NCBI RefSeq assembly: GCF_010993775.1
Contig: NZ_WOTO01000030.1
Span: 1-64,000 of the forward strand
Direction of reading: 5' to 3'
Source: Fodinicola feengrottensis
GTDB taxonomy: Bacteria; Actinomycetota; Actinomycetes; Mycobacteriales; HKI-0501
DNA length: 64,000 bases
Shown here: in pieces, positions 27,630 to 38,739 of the stretch
Layout: each line of letters begins with the position of its first letter
How positions within the stretch are numbered: position 1 is the stretch's first letter
Program-made: the position numbers and the translations under genes
Notes under the pieces: generated by a model
Told to the model about the DNA's origin: nothing
Database searches by the model: none
The model's input: only the letters and a program-made list of their open reading frames with translations

Positions 27630-29151
27630 ATGAAGCCTGACGATCCGCGGGTACGGCGCAGCCACGAGCACGGTGGCGGCGCCGGTTCCTCGTGGGCGGC
27701 CAGCGACCCGTACCGAGCTGACCGGGACCGGGTGGTCGAGTCGCCGTTTTTTGCCCGGTTGGCCGGCGTCACCCAGGTGGTCAGCCCGACCGGATCGGGG
27801 TTGTTGCTGCACAACCGGTTGACGCACAGTCTGAAAGTCGCGCAGGTCGCCGTCCGGTTGGCCGAGCGAGTGTCCGATGTGGACGCTGAAGGCGTAGTGG
27901 CCCGGTTGGGTGGGTGCGACCCGACGGTGGTCGAGGCCGCCGCGCTCGCGCACGACCTCGGGCACCCGCCGTTCGGGCATTTGGGGGAGCAGGTGCTGGA
28001 CCGGCTGGCCCGGCAGCGGCTGGGACTGCCGGACGGTTTCGAAGGCAACGCGCAGTCGTTCCGGATTATCACCACCACGGACGTACGGGCGCGTTCCGGC
28101 GTTGGTATGGACCTGACCGCGGCCGTACGGGCAGCGGTGTTGAAATATCCGTGGGCGCGGCGCGCTTTTCCGCGGCCCCATCCGTCCGCGATGCCTGTCC
28201 CGCGCGCGCGGCGCGGCGCCGTCAGCGGACGACCCGGACGGCGGGTCGCTCAAGTTTTCGGCCTATCTGAACGAACTCGACGAAGTCGTCGATTGTCGAG
28301 CTCCGTACGAAGGTCTTGTCGCGCCTTGGCAGCAAACTGTCGAGGCGGCCGTGATGGACACTGCCGACGACATCGCGTACGCCATTCATGACATTGAGGA
28401 TTTCCATCGGGTCGGCGTGCTCGCCCACACCGCGGTCGCGGCCGAATTGGAAGGCTGGCTGGGCCAGTCGGTCGTACTGGCCAGCTGGCCGATCCGGCCC
28501 TGGGCCGGCAACCGGGTCATGGCCTGGAAACGCGCCGCCGACGGATGCGCGGCCGCGACAGTTGGATCTATGACGACGATGCTTTCGCCGCCGCCGTCCA
28601 GCGGGTCAGTCGGGAATTGGGTGACGGCCTGCTTTCCACGCCTTTCGACGGTTCCATCGCGGCCGAGCGCGCGGTCGCGGAGTTTTCTGGAAAATGGACG
28701 GAAAGACTGGTCGACGGCGTTCGCGTACTGGCCGAACCGCCGGTACGAGCGGCGCATGTGTCGTTGGAGGCGGCGCAGTGGCACGAAGTGCAGGTGCTCA
28801 AATTCCTGCACCAGCGGTTTGTCTTGGAGCGCCCCGATCTGGCCCTTCACCAGCGCGGCCAGGCCCAGTCGGTGACCACTTTGGTGGAGGCACTGGCCGA
28901 ATGGCTGGACGACGCGCGCGCACGAAAGCGCTCGGCTGCCGCGGCGGCTGCACGACCTCATTGAGATCGCCCATGGGGAGTATGCCCGCATCGACCCCGA
29001 ATGGCTGGGTGGCACCGATATCCTTCGACTCGCTCGCGGCAGGGCGATTATCGACTTCGTCGCGTCCCAGACGGACAGTCAGGCGCGGGCCATGATCGAA
29101 GTGTTGTCCGGTCGGTCCGGCCGACTCTGGACCGACACTTTTGTCTTGTGA
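27630..29151 (+). CDS. dgt: Deoxyguanosinetriphosphate triphosphohydrolase (HD domain dGTPase), frameshifted
   Basis: dGTPase hydrolyses dGTP to deoxyguanosine and triphosphate. HD signatures: NRLTHSLKVAQVAVRLAE with the first His, ALAHDLGHPPFGHLGEQVL with the HD pair, NAQSFRIITTTDV and DTADDIAYAIHDIEDFH with the last Asp. Shifts near 28190, 28540 and 28900; the C-terminus RLPRRLHDLIEIAHGEYARI and LWTDTFVL ends at 29151. About 507 aa. ATG at 27630, 17 bases after a palindromic element. Converges on the TPR/helicase operon. Confidence 0.88.
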
Positions 29152-29240
29152 TCGCTGACTGCTCCCCGCAGGAATGTCCAAGTACCGAAAAGCTGGCTTC
29201 GCACTGCTTTCCAATCCGAGTCGTACGTCCGAAGCGGACG

Positions 29241-31374
29241 CTAGGCAGAGTCTTCGGCGGCGGCGCGGTCTTGTTTGGCTTGTTTGATTGTTTCGAGAAG
29301 TCTCCGCGTTTTGATGACCTGAGCGTCCTTCTTGCCTCGGCCGCCGCCGCCCTCGGCCAGAAGGCCCCAGCGCGACGGCGGCCGCTCGCTTGGCCTTGCC
29401 GAGTTTGCCCAGCTCCAGATAGACCTCAGCGGTCATCCGTGCCGGCCACCCGGCACTGGCCGGCCAGCCTCCTTCTTCGTACAGTCGCGGGCCTGGTCGA
29501 AGATCACAATGGACTCCGCGTTGAGATCAAGCTGCCAGAGGGCGTAGCCGATGTCGAACGTGGTTGACGCGACCAGCCACGCGCGCTTGGATCCGGTGGG
29601 CAGCGCCGCCGCTCGTCGCTCGGACTCGACCGCTACCTCATAGGATTCCAGGAAGTGGTTCGCTTCGGCGAGCGCGTCGACCTGACTTCGCAACGACCCG
29701 ATGGCGTCGACGGAAGAACCACTCGCTTCGTAAAGCTCCGCCGCCTCGGCGAATTTCGTTGCCGCGTCAGCGGGTTCGTGGCCTTTTCTCAGTGCGCGCC
29801 CGGCCTTGTCCAGCCAGGGTGCGACCGCGGCCGGCCGGCCCTCGGTGCGCATTGAGTCGGCCATGCTTTCCAGTGTCCGGGCCGCGTCCACGTGTTCGCC
29901 GAGTTCTGCCTGGCATTCGGCCAGGAGTTCGTACGTCTGGCGTACGTCCGGAGTGTCCAGCTGTTCGACCTTTTCGAAGTCGTAGCGGGCCATTTCAAGC
30001 GCCTCAGCGGCGTCGAGCCAGTTTCCCTGATGGTGGTAGGTCTCGCCGAGGCGCAACTCGGCGACGGCACGGCCGGCCCGGTCTTTGGTGCGTTGCCAAT
30101 GCTGGACGGCGGTGAGCGCGATTTCCAACGTCGCAGGCGCGTCCAGGTGGTCAGCCGCGCGCAGCTTATCCCAGCGCAGGTCGGCGGCCTGCGCCGCTGC
30201 CGTCTCGATCTCGACGCTGGCTGCCGTGGGGAACTCAGGCTGGTTGGTTTTGGTGGCGGCAAAGCGGTCGACAGATGACAAATGCAGTTTCTGGACGTAC
30301 GGCTGCGCGGATATCGTCGTTTCCAGCTGCTCGCTGTGGTACTGGTTTGCGCTGCGGGCATCGAACTGTGCGGCCAACAACCGGGCCCGCTGCTCCAGTT
30401 GGTCTCTCAGCTCTTCGACAAGCACTGGACCGCTCGGACGCGAACCGAACGAACGTTGGTGCACGGTGATTCCTAAGTTCGCCAGCCTTTGTAGTAAAAG
30501 AACCGACTTGGTCGCGAGCCGGAGCTCGGTCAACGGATCGGTCGGTTCGTCGTACCAGTGTTGATGCCGCTGCAGAATCTCCAGGCCGCGCGTCTCATTC
30601 CCGGTCAGGGCACAGAACCTGAGGTGTTCGGCGATGTACGGGCCGGAGTGCAGGTCCCCGCGGTGCAGCCGGTAAGCGCGCAAATGGGCTTCGCGAGCGC
30701 CATCCCACCGACCGGTTTCAAGGAATGCCGGCAGCATGGCGGCCAACGTTTCCTGCGGATGCTTTTCCGCGGTCAGCCGGCCGTCCATCACCGGCGCGGC
30801 GGCTTCGAGAGCTTCCTCGAAGCGACCCATCCACAGGTGATGGCTCGCCTGGTCCGACGCGTCGGAGGCCGGGTTGGGGCTGTTGCGGTCGCGCTCAGTG
30901 GTCATCCAGCGCTCGAACGCCTCCTCGGCCGCGTCCCGCTCACCGAGATTGCGGTAAACCCAGCTGGCCATGTTATGGACGGCGCAGGCTCTGCCCGGCG
31001 ATCCGGAAGCGGTGCTCAAGGTCGGCCAGCGCGGTGACCATTTGTTCGCGGCTGATACTGGGAAACTTCGGCATCGCCGAGACCACCCATTGGTGTTGCC
31101 AACGAAGGGTCTTCGCGTCCCGCTCGCTGAAGGAGATCCGCCCGGCGTCATAATCTGCGAGGCAGGCGGCGAAAACCGGGAACGCCTTGGCCTGTTCCGC
31201 ACCCATCGTGAAGCACTCCACCAGCTCGGTGCGTACGTCGAAAATCAGCCGCGGGTCGCTGAGTGCCTCGGCCCGCGTCAGCGTCTGCTCGACCAGAGCG
31301 GACCGCGCCCGGCCGTACGGCATCCGCTCGGCCTGGACGAGCGTGTCCCGCAGTTCCTGCTGTTCGTTGGTCAT
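29241..31374 (-). CDS. Tetratricopeptide repeat protein, frameshifted, last gene of helicase operon
   Basis: About 710 aa, almost entirely helical repeats. The N-terminus MTNEQQELRDTLVQAERMPYG and the units DVRTELVECFTMGAEQAKAFPVF, WVYRNLGERDAAEEAFERW, TGNETRGLEILQRHQHWYDEP and LLAAQFDARS match the smaller paralog at 40011-41143 step by step; the second half has extra TPRs (ETYHHQGNWLDAAEALEMARYDFE, ESYEVAVESERRAAAL). Shifts near 31000 and 29450, with a Lys/Arg-rich tail (KKDAQVIKTRR) ending at 29241. It follows the UPF1-like helicase after 63 bases, which suggests a partner or regulator of it. Confidence 0.78.
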
Positions 31375-31437
31375 GGCTCCAAAACCCGCTCTCGGCAACA
31401 GACCGAAAGGTTAGCTACCTGACCAGGTCAGCAACAA

Positions 31438-34400
31438 TTACCCTGCACCAAGGGGCACGAATCCTGGGATTCGCAGCCAAGCCAGTGGGACAACGCTGCC
31501 CGAAAACGTCGAGGTTAGATGTCCCGCCGGCCGCCCCTCACAGGCGCCGGGCGGGCAGTGTCGCTGCCAGTACGTCGAAAAAAAGCGGAGATCCTTCCAG
31601 TTCTCTCGATCGCCAATGACATAAAAGCGGCGCTTCGCGCGGGACACCGCGACATTGAGCAGATTTGGCTTCTCCGAAGCCCACTGGCGAGCTCCTTGGT
31701 TTCCCGGCGCACTCCCCAGCACCATGATCACTACCGCCGCCTCCTGTCCTTGCACGGTGTGGATGGTGCCGACGTTCTGGTACGCGAATTCGCTGCCCAG
31801 GATGCGAGAAACCACCTCTTTGCTGCCGCGTACGGCATCGCGGAACGGGCTGATGACCCGGATGCGGTCCGGCTTGACGCCGTCCCGGCGCAGCTCGGCC
31901 AGCAGCGAGGCGAGCGCCTCACCTTCGGCTGGCACCCAGTTTCCTTCCGCTGGTCCGGAAACGTCGAACCAGCAATTCTCGCCAGGGAAATGACCCTGGA
32001 TTTTCGTGCCATACACCATCAGGTCGCCGCCGTACGCGATGGTGTTGGAGATATCGAACATCGGGCGGTCGCAGCGGCGGTGCACTCGCAGCGGCGATCC
32101 GACCCAGATCGGGTCGCCGCCGCCTGGTTCAGGCAAGGCGGTGCCGTGGCGGGCATGCCGGTCCGCGGTTCGTTGCACGGACGCGGTCTCGGGAGTCCAG
32201 TGCTCGTGCACGCCGTAATAGTCACGCAGAGCGTCCTGAGCCGGTCGGGGGAGCGTGACGATGGGTTCGAGTTGTTGGGGGTCGCCGACGATGACCGCCC
32301 GGCGACAGCGCCAGAGGCCGCCGACCGCTTGTTGGGCGGTGGCCTGCCCTGCTTCGTCGATGAAGAGCCATCCGAACGATTCACTGCCCAAATCAGCGAA
32401 CAGGCGCGGCAAAGACGCGAAGGTCGTCGAGATCATCGGTACGACCATGAAGAGCGTCTGCCAAGCTGCCAGCAGTGCCGGTGCTGGCAGGCGGATTTTG
32501 CCCTGGATCACCGAGACGATCGCGGCGAGATTATCGCGGGCCTGTCTTTCGGTCTGGAAGAGGAACGCCTTGTGCAATCGCAGTGCGGCCAGGAACAGCT
32601 GGCTTCGCGCGGCGGTGAATTCTTCGTCTGCCCATGGCGCGCACAGCTGGAACTTCTCGTCGTCGGCCACACCGTTGCCGTGCGGCACACTTTGGGGCCA
32701 CTGCCGGTGTGCGTCCGAGATCCTGTCGTACGCGTCGGACAGTCGCCGTCTTGCGGCGCCAAGTTTTTCTCTTTCGGCCGCCAGCTCCTGCTTAACTTGG
32801 GACAGGATCGACCTGTGCGAGCCTCTTTCGGCGGTCTTTTCGTCGAGTTCTTTCCTGGCCTTTTCGCGCAGGTGGGCGAGCTCCGCGTGCCGCCTGGACC
32901 AGTCTCGGCCGGCCCGGAACCAGGTCGACAGCGACACCCAGAAGCCGGGTCGGTGATTCGGCCAGTCCTGGTATTCCCGGTCCACGTCGTCAAATGCCCG
33001 CTGGGCACCCTCTCGTGTCGCCTCGGCCCGCCGAAGGTCTTCCTCGTGACGAGAGCAGGCCACCTCTCGCTGCCTGATCCGGTCCTCAGTCTCCCGGATT
33101 CCCCTTTCGTACCAGGGGAGCCGTGCGATCTGGTCGGCGACTTCCTGGCGAGCGGCGGCCAGCTCGCGCACTGTGGTGGTCGCGGCCTGGAATTCGCCGA
33201 CCGCGGTGGCCCATTCTTGGATGCCGGGAGGATTCTTACGGATCCCCTGGAGCATTTCCAGCATCCCGATCGTGGCCGGGCTCGCGGCGGGAGGTTGGCC
33301 CGGCAGCTTCTTTTTCTTGCCCCACCACCACTTGTCGGCGAAGGTGTGGCGGTTTCCCATATTGCCCAGCGGCACCGCGGCCAGCCCCCAGGCATCGCGG
33401 TCCAGGACCTGGCTCGCCAGATCCGTAAAATAGTCGGCGGCGAGCGCGCGCGCTTTCGGCGCCCTCCACCGCGCCGATCCCGGGATCTCGGCTGTCACAT
33501 TCTTCGCGGCATCGTTGCCCGCGGTGGCGACCACGATCTCGAACCCAGTCAGGTCGGGTCGGATGCCGCGTACTTTGGCCGGCCCGCTCCGGTAGAACCC
33601 TGGAAGTTCGGCCATCACACCGGTGAACCCATCCGATGGCCGGGCCAAGGCGGCTAGTTTTGTCGCGCGCTCGACCACGACGGCGGCCAGCACATCTCGC
33701 AACATCGTGGTCTTGCCCGTACCAGGCGGACCGTTGATCGCGAAAATCCCCGCACCGTCCAGCAGCTCACGCAGGATCCGGTTCGTCGCGAACTGTTGGC
33801 TCATCGCCAAGGGCTTGGTCGTCGCGGCAGGCCATCGGCCGCCGGGGATCAGGTTCGGCTGGACTTCCGACACGACGGCCTCGCGGTCGGCGCGTACGTC
33901 CACCCGGTTCTGGCTTGACTCATCGGAAAGATAGGTGGCCAACCCTTTCCCGATGTCCCCCGCACGCACGGCTTTTTCGACCTGGGCCAGATCGTTCGCG
34001 ATGTGGCTGTTCATGAAGTTCTGCTCGCCGGCGGTGTCGCTGTCTCGCACCGGAACCTGGACGCATCGTACTCTGATTCGGCTGGCCAGCAGGAAATCCC
34101 GCAGTCCGAGTCCGGAGGCCAGTTCCTGGGTGAATCTGTGCAGATCTTTGATGGTGAGCGCCAGCCTGGGGGGGTTTCGGCGCTCCGGCGGCACTACCGG
34201 ATGGCTGTCCCTCGGAGGCATCTTGGTCGGGCTTGTCCCGCTTGCCAGGCGTCAGCAAACTCTCAGCGAACTTCCCAGCCACCACACCGGCAATCCCACC
34301 GACCACCGGCCCGGCGACCGTGCTCACTCCCACGCCGACCGAAGCCGCTACCACCGCGCCGGTAGCCTTGGCGCCCTCGGCGATCGCATCCATCGCCGCG

Positions 34401-34988
34401 CCTTTCGCATGCTGGGCGACTGCTTTTCCTGCGGTCGCCAGCACCGTATTCACCGTGCCGTCAGTTGCCGTCGGAAATTTCGGTGGGTGCGAGACGGTTC
34501 AATCCTTCGACAAAATCGCGCTCTTCCCCGTCAAAAAAACCGTCCAACCAGCGTGGATTGTGTGGTCCGACGGCCCGCAATCGGTGGACCGCCCACGCGC
34601 ACGCGGACAGGGTGGCGCTGTCCCGGACCAAAGATCCGTGGGCGTCCAAGGTGAACGCGAACATCGCCGTACGGCCGTCTCTGGGGGCTTCATCGGAGGC
34701 GGCGTCTTCGCCGAATGCCTTGACCAGCTCGGTGCGCGCCGAGGACACCTCGTACAACCCGCCGTACACGGTGAACTGCCAGGTCATTCCGTCGCTCGGC
34801 GGCCTGCTGGTGATCGGATGTGCTGGCTGCCATGGCGCCAGCCCGTCCTGCGGAACATCCAGAATCAGTTCCTTCGCGTCCGCTGACGGGCCGGCGGGCG
34901 TGCATTTGGGCACACCTGGCGGGCTGAACATCTCGATCGCTCGCCAGAACTGCACCACCTGCGCCGATTGCGCACGGTCTCGCACCAC
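31438..34988 (-). CDS. UPF1/DNA2-like superfamily 1 helicase with extra N-terminal domains, frameshifted
   Basis: About 1180 aa. An N-terminal domain starts VVRDRAQSAQVVQFWRAIEMFSPP and includes TWQFTVYGGLYEVSSAR; next is a glycine-zipper stretch (VVAASVGVGVSTVAGPVVGGIAG), then the SF1 core: Walker A GPPGTGKTTMLRDV, a long Arg/Glu-rich coiled-coil insertion (WYERGIRETEDRIRQRE onward), Walker B LFIDEAGQA, motif III GDPQQLEP, VQGQEAAVV and NVAVSRAKRRF. Shifts near 34455 and at G7 (34168-34174). Cells use such AAA_11/AAA_12 proteins in RNA/DNA remodelling and some defence systems. The hydrophobic zipper raises the possibility of membrane or oligomer contact. Merging the 34461-34988 part with the rest is inference from family layout. 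Confidence 0.75.
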
Positions 34989-35431
34989 ATGACCCCCGTC
35001 CACTCCCGATGAACACACATCGTAGGACGTTGATCGCTCAGAGGTAAGCCAGTTGGCCAAACTCCTCCTTTGGAGGCTGATGGCGCGGAAGCTCTTGCCG
35101 TACGCGAAATAGTGCCGACCGGCGTCGGCGAGGGTGGATTCCAGCGGCTTGACGTCCACGAGAGGGCCAAACGCTCGATGACCCATTCCAGGATACGTGT
35201 TTGCTCCTGGGGATATATCCAGCTGATGCCGGACTTTTTTCGGCCGCTTAGTGGAAGTACGGGCTTGACCAACTTGAGGACATCGCCTTTGCCTCCCGTT
35301 GTGCAGCTGGAGAGCATGGTGCTCCATTGAAGCCCGGCCGCGAACTGTTTGGCGGGCACGGCGAACTGAATCACCCCCCGGGCTTCCAGTGAATCCAGGG
35401 ACAAGTTCGGCTGGGGCGCGACGGTCTGCAT
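34989..35431 (-). CDS. Hypothetical protein upstream of helicase, frameshifted
   Basis: Starts MQTVAPQPNLSLDSLEARGVIQFAVPAKQ; contains QWSTMLSSCTTGGKGDVLKLVKPVLP and GISWIYPQEQTRILEWVIE, then after a shift near 35165 LVDVKPLESTLADAGRHYFAYGKSFRAISLQ. About 140 aa; the exact end is unclear (a stop at 35038 fits one frame). No family recognised. Same strand and directly adjacent to the helicase, so probably its operon partner. Confidence 0.5.
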
Positions 35432-35459
35432 CGCACCCCAGCCGGCCGGTTTCGATGAT

Positions 35460-35894
35460 TTAGCAGACTTTCCAATGGGCGACGTGTCCACGGATCGCGA
35501 CGCCCACGTCATCTACGGCAGAATAGCCCTGCGTCTCAAGCAGGATCTGATTGCTGGAATTATAGAAGGTGGTTGGCGCGTTGCCCGTCTGGTTGTTGAT
35601 GAACGAGCCGAAGTTACTGGAAGGGGGATTGATGGTGGTGCCACACGGCCCGCCGACGGGATTGTATCTAGTGCCGGTGAAATGCGTGCTGGACCAGATA
35701 CAGACATCTCCGGATGGGCAGGATGGCAAAGCTGCAGGCCCTGCCGGGTGTGTCGATGAGGCGCGTAGGGCGACGGTTCCTGAATGGGTGGATGCGGCAG
35801 TCGCGCTGGATGTGACGCTGATGCCGACAAACATGATGATCGCGAACAGGGCCGCCAACAACGAAACGACCTATGGTCTCTTCCCTCTGGTCAT
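35460..35894 (-). CDS. Secreted peptidase inhibitor family I36-like protein
   Basis: Signal peptide (LLAALFAIIMFVGISVTSSATAA), then a Cys-containing domain CPSGDVCIWSSTHFTGTRYN, GSFINNQTGNAPTTFYN and a C-terminal HWKVC. The CP-G-VC-W and FxGT pattern is that of the I36 (SMI-like) metalloprotease inhibitor/crystallin-fold family. An ATG with GAGGTGAGC upstream is at 35894, but a single-base shift just after it is required to join the signal peptide frame. Extracellular; exported by Sec. Confidence 0.75.
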
Positions 35895-36087
35895 GCTCAC
35901 CTCGCAGGTTCGTGTCGAACAGGCATGTGCGACGCCCGGATACGCAAGGGAAACTTCCCTGATCCAGGTCTGAGACTCCCTCGTCCTTTCCTGTTTGTGG
36001 TTTCCTCGCTCCGCCTACATGCTGGCCCAACCCGCGGCGGCAAAGAAGAGTTTTCGGTCTCAGCCGAATTGGTCTTTGCGGTGGCGA

Positions 36088-36713
36088 TTAGTGGTTGAGG
36101 GCGGCTCGTACGGTGGCGGTGATCCGCTCGGGTGAGTATTTCTCCGGAGCGGTGAGGACCAGCCTCGCGGCCATTTCGAACAGGGCGATCACGGCGTGTG
36201 CGACGAGGTCCGGGCTGAGATCGGGCGAGAGGCGCCGGCGCGCGCAGAAACTCGCCGGCCATTTCCTCGGTGCGGTGCAGGACCAGGGTGCGGGCGTATT
36301 CGCGGCGGGCGGCGTGGAACTGGGCGGGCATGTCGGGCATCGGCATCACGATGCAGTGCCAGCGCTCCGGGGCCGCTCGCACGGCCCGGAGAAGGTCGTC
36401 GACGATCCGCGCCAGCTGGGCGCCGAGGTCACCGGCCGGGTCGAGGCGGTCGGGCACCACCGCGGCCACCTGTCGCAGCCCCTCCTCTGCTCTGCTCGCG
36501 ACGCAGGAGGGCGTCGAGCAGGTCCGCGCGGTTGGCGTACACCCCGTAGATGACCGGCTTGGAGACGCCGGCCTGCCGAGCGACGGCCTCCATGGTGGCG
36601 GCCGTGTGGCCTTCGGACACCACGAGTTTCAGGGCAGCGTCGAGCAATTGCTTGCGACGTTCCTCGACGGGCGCACGCGGCGCGTACGTACGCCGGCTGG
36701 CTGTGGCGGCCAC
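36088..36713 (-). CDS. TetR family transcriptional regulator, frameshifted
   Basis: HTH: EERRKQLLDAALKLVVSEGHTAATMEAVARQAGVSKPVIYGVYANRADLL; then LARIVDDLLRAVRAAPERWH and a last part after a shift near 36230 (HAVIALFEMAARLVLTAPEKYSPERITATVRAALNH). GTG start 36713 with GGAGG five bases upstream. Divergent from the MpaB-like oxygenase, sharing a dyad operator, so it probably represses that gene. Confidence 0.85.
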
Positions 36714-36744
36714 TCGCACCTCCGGTCTGGACAAAGCTACTCTA

Positions 36745-36763
36745 GCGTAGGATATTACTACGC
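36745..36763. promoter_or_regulatory. Candidate TetR operator
   Basis: Perfect dyad GCGTAG-N7-CTACGC between the divergent tetR and mpaB-like genes, 31 bases from one start and 33 from the other. Confidence 0.65.
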
Positions 36764-36796
36764 GTGGGTAGCAATTCTGATTCCGGAGGGTCCGCC

Positions 36797-37742
36797 ATGG
36801 CCGATCTCGCCACCTCGCAGGACTACGGGTTCTTCGGCCCCGGCTCGCCGACCTGGAAGGTGTGGACGGGCCCGACCGCGCTGATCGGCTTCCAGCGCTC
36901 GGTCGTGCTGGAGCACTTCGACCCGGACCTGGCCGCCGCGGTCGCCGACACATGCGCGGCATCTACACCGATCCGCGCGGGCGGTTGGATCGTACGCTCG
37001 CATACTTTCTGACCGTGGCGGTCGCCGACGGGCGTACCGCGATCGCCGCGTCGGACCATCTCATGCGGGTGCACGCGGCGGCGACCGGCATCGAGCCGAT
37101 CAGCGGAAAGCGTTACAGCGCCAACAATCCCTCGTCCCAGCTGTGGATTCACGTCACTGGCTGGCATTCGGTGCTCAAATGCTACGAGATGTACGGTCCA
37201 GGACCGCTGTCTGCCGCGGAGGAAAAGCAATACTGGGCGGAGTCGGTGATCGCCGCTGGGTTGCAGACCTGCAAACCCGCGGACGTGCCCAGCTCACGCG
37301 CCGAGGTGCGTGACTATTTCGCTGCCGTACGGCCACATCTGTGTACGTCCGAGCGCGCTCATCAAGGCATGCACTATCTCCTGCGTACGCCTCGACGCGG
37401 TGGCAACGCCCGGTTCTGGGCGTTGAGTCGGCTGATGGCACCGGCCACGATCGCGACTTTGCCGGCCTGGATGGGAAAGTTGGGCGGTTTTTCGAACAGC
37501 CTGCCGCGATCGGAAAGGCTTATGGACCGGCCGTTCGTGCTGCCGTACGAGCGTCGAACTCGCCGCGTGGGGCCTTGCGGATTATCAGTGACACGCTCCC
37601 GGAAACCGGCCGGATTCTTCGCCAGCACCATCGGCGGGCGGTGCCGCTGCGGCCGGAAACTGTCACGCCGGCGCAGGCTCGCGAGATTTACCGGGAGACA
37701 GCTCCCTCGACCAACGAGTCGGCCAGCATCGTTCGTACGTAA
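36797..37742 (+). CDS. Oxygenase MpaB family protein (DUF2236), frameshifted
   Basis: Starts MADLATSQDYGFFGPGSPTWKVW with the family's FGPGS motif and QRSVVLEHFDP; after a shift near 36950: DPRGRLDRTLAYFLTVAVADG, HAAATGIEP, LWIHVTGWHSVLKCYEMYG and MHYLLRTP. A further shift near 37545 leads to ILRQHHRRAVPLRPETVTPAQA and the stop at 37742. These proteins are putative haem-type oxygenases related to the latex-cleaving Lcp/MpaB group. Start ATG 36797 after GGAGGG. The 3' end overlaps the convergent arsR-like gene by 55 bases, which is unusual. Confidence 0.78.
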
Positions 37743-38678
37743 AGGACATGGTTCCGGTCGCGGTTGGCGGTGACCAGGCGGGCGTTGCGTAATGCCGTCA
37801 GATGCTGCGAAATCCCGCCGGTGGTGAGGCCGGTGCGGGCGGCCAGATCGGTGGTGGTCGCCGGGGTTTGCAGCTGGACCAGCAAAAGTGCCTTCGTCCG
37901 GCCGACCACGCCGGCGAGGGCCGTTGGCGTCCCGCCGGTGCCGCTTTCCCAGAGGGCGGCGACGCCGCGGGCCGGATAGAGCAGACTTGGCTGCCACGGC
38001 GGCCTGGTGATGGTGGAGATACGCGGCCACACGAAAGCCGATGGTGTCAACAAAAGTCCTTCGCCGCGCGCACTGCGGAACTTGGGCCTGTGCTCGGGGT
38101 GATGGGTGAAAACAATCGCGTCGGATCGCCAGGCCACCTGCGGGTGTAAATCGCGGAAGAGCAGCCGCGCGCCGCCGGCGGCCATCTGACGGGCCCGATA
38201 GAAGACATCGCCGTCGAGAAGTCGTTTGATCCGCGGCCAGTGCGGCGCGAGAGCCCATTCCCAGTAATCCCGGATCGAGTCGGCGAGCCGTGCCAGCCCG
38301 TCTTTTGGGTCCGCGTAAAGGTCCTGCACGCGCCGGGTCCGCCGGATCTGGAACACTTCGAGATCGTGGCGGACCTGATCGGGCTTGACCGTACGAAGCC
38401 GACGTAGGTCCGCTTCCAGGTCGGTGGCCGGGCCGTCCGGTGGCGGCGTGAGGAAATCCGGGATCCGGATCGGCGCGTTGATCAGTTCGGAACAGCAGTG
38501 CGAGAGTGGACGCTGACTGCCGAAATCGCGGCTGGACCTGCCGAACCCATGGCAGGTGGGGTGCGTGGTACGACGGGTTTTTGATGACCCGGATGCTCAT
38601 CACGGCCTCGCCCAGCGCCGAGAAGGCCAGTCTCGTACGGGCGAGGTCCTCGGTCGTGAAGGCCAGCTCGAGTGCCAC
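37688..38678 (-). CDS. ArsR-type regulator with DUF5937-like domain, paralog, frameshifted
   Basis: About 330 aa. MALELAFTTEDLARTRLAFSALGEAVMS at the start, DSIRDYWEWALAPHWPRIKRLLDGDVF in the middle and a C-terminal winged helix (TTTDLAARTGLTTGGISQHLTALRNARLVTANRDRN). Same architecture as the gene at 26451-27452. A shift occurs between 38360 and 38500. GTG start 38678 after GGGGTGA. Divergent from an MFS exporter. Confidence 0.85.
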
Positions 38679-38691
38679 AAATCACCCCGGT

Positions 38692-38709
38692 TCTTAGCTA
38701 TAACTAAGA
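38692..38709. promoter_or_regulatory. Candidate ArsR operator
   Basis: Perfect dyad TCTTAG-N6-CTAAGA between the arsR-like and MFS genes. It shares the TTAG/CTAA core with the site before the paralogous regulator at 26423-26442. Confidence 0.65.
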
Positions 38710-38739
38710 GCGTAGGCCATCGCGGAGAGCTCCGCGAAA

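Noticed and set aside
31519..33657. Rightward ORF of 712 codons across the helicase gene
   Set aside because: Antisense of the conserved helicase ATPase core; no motifs of its own.
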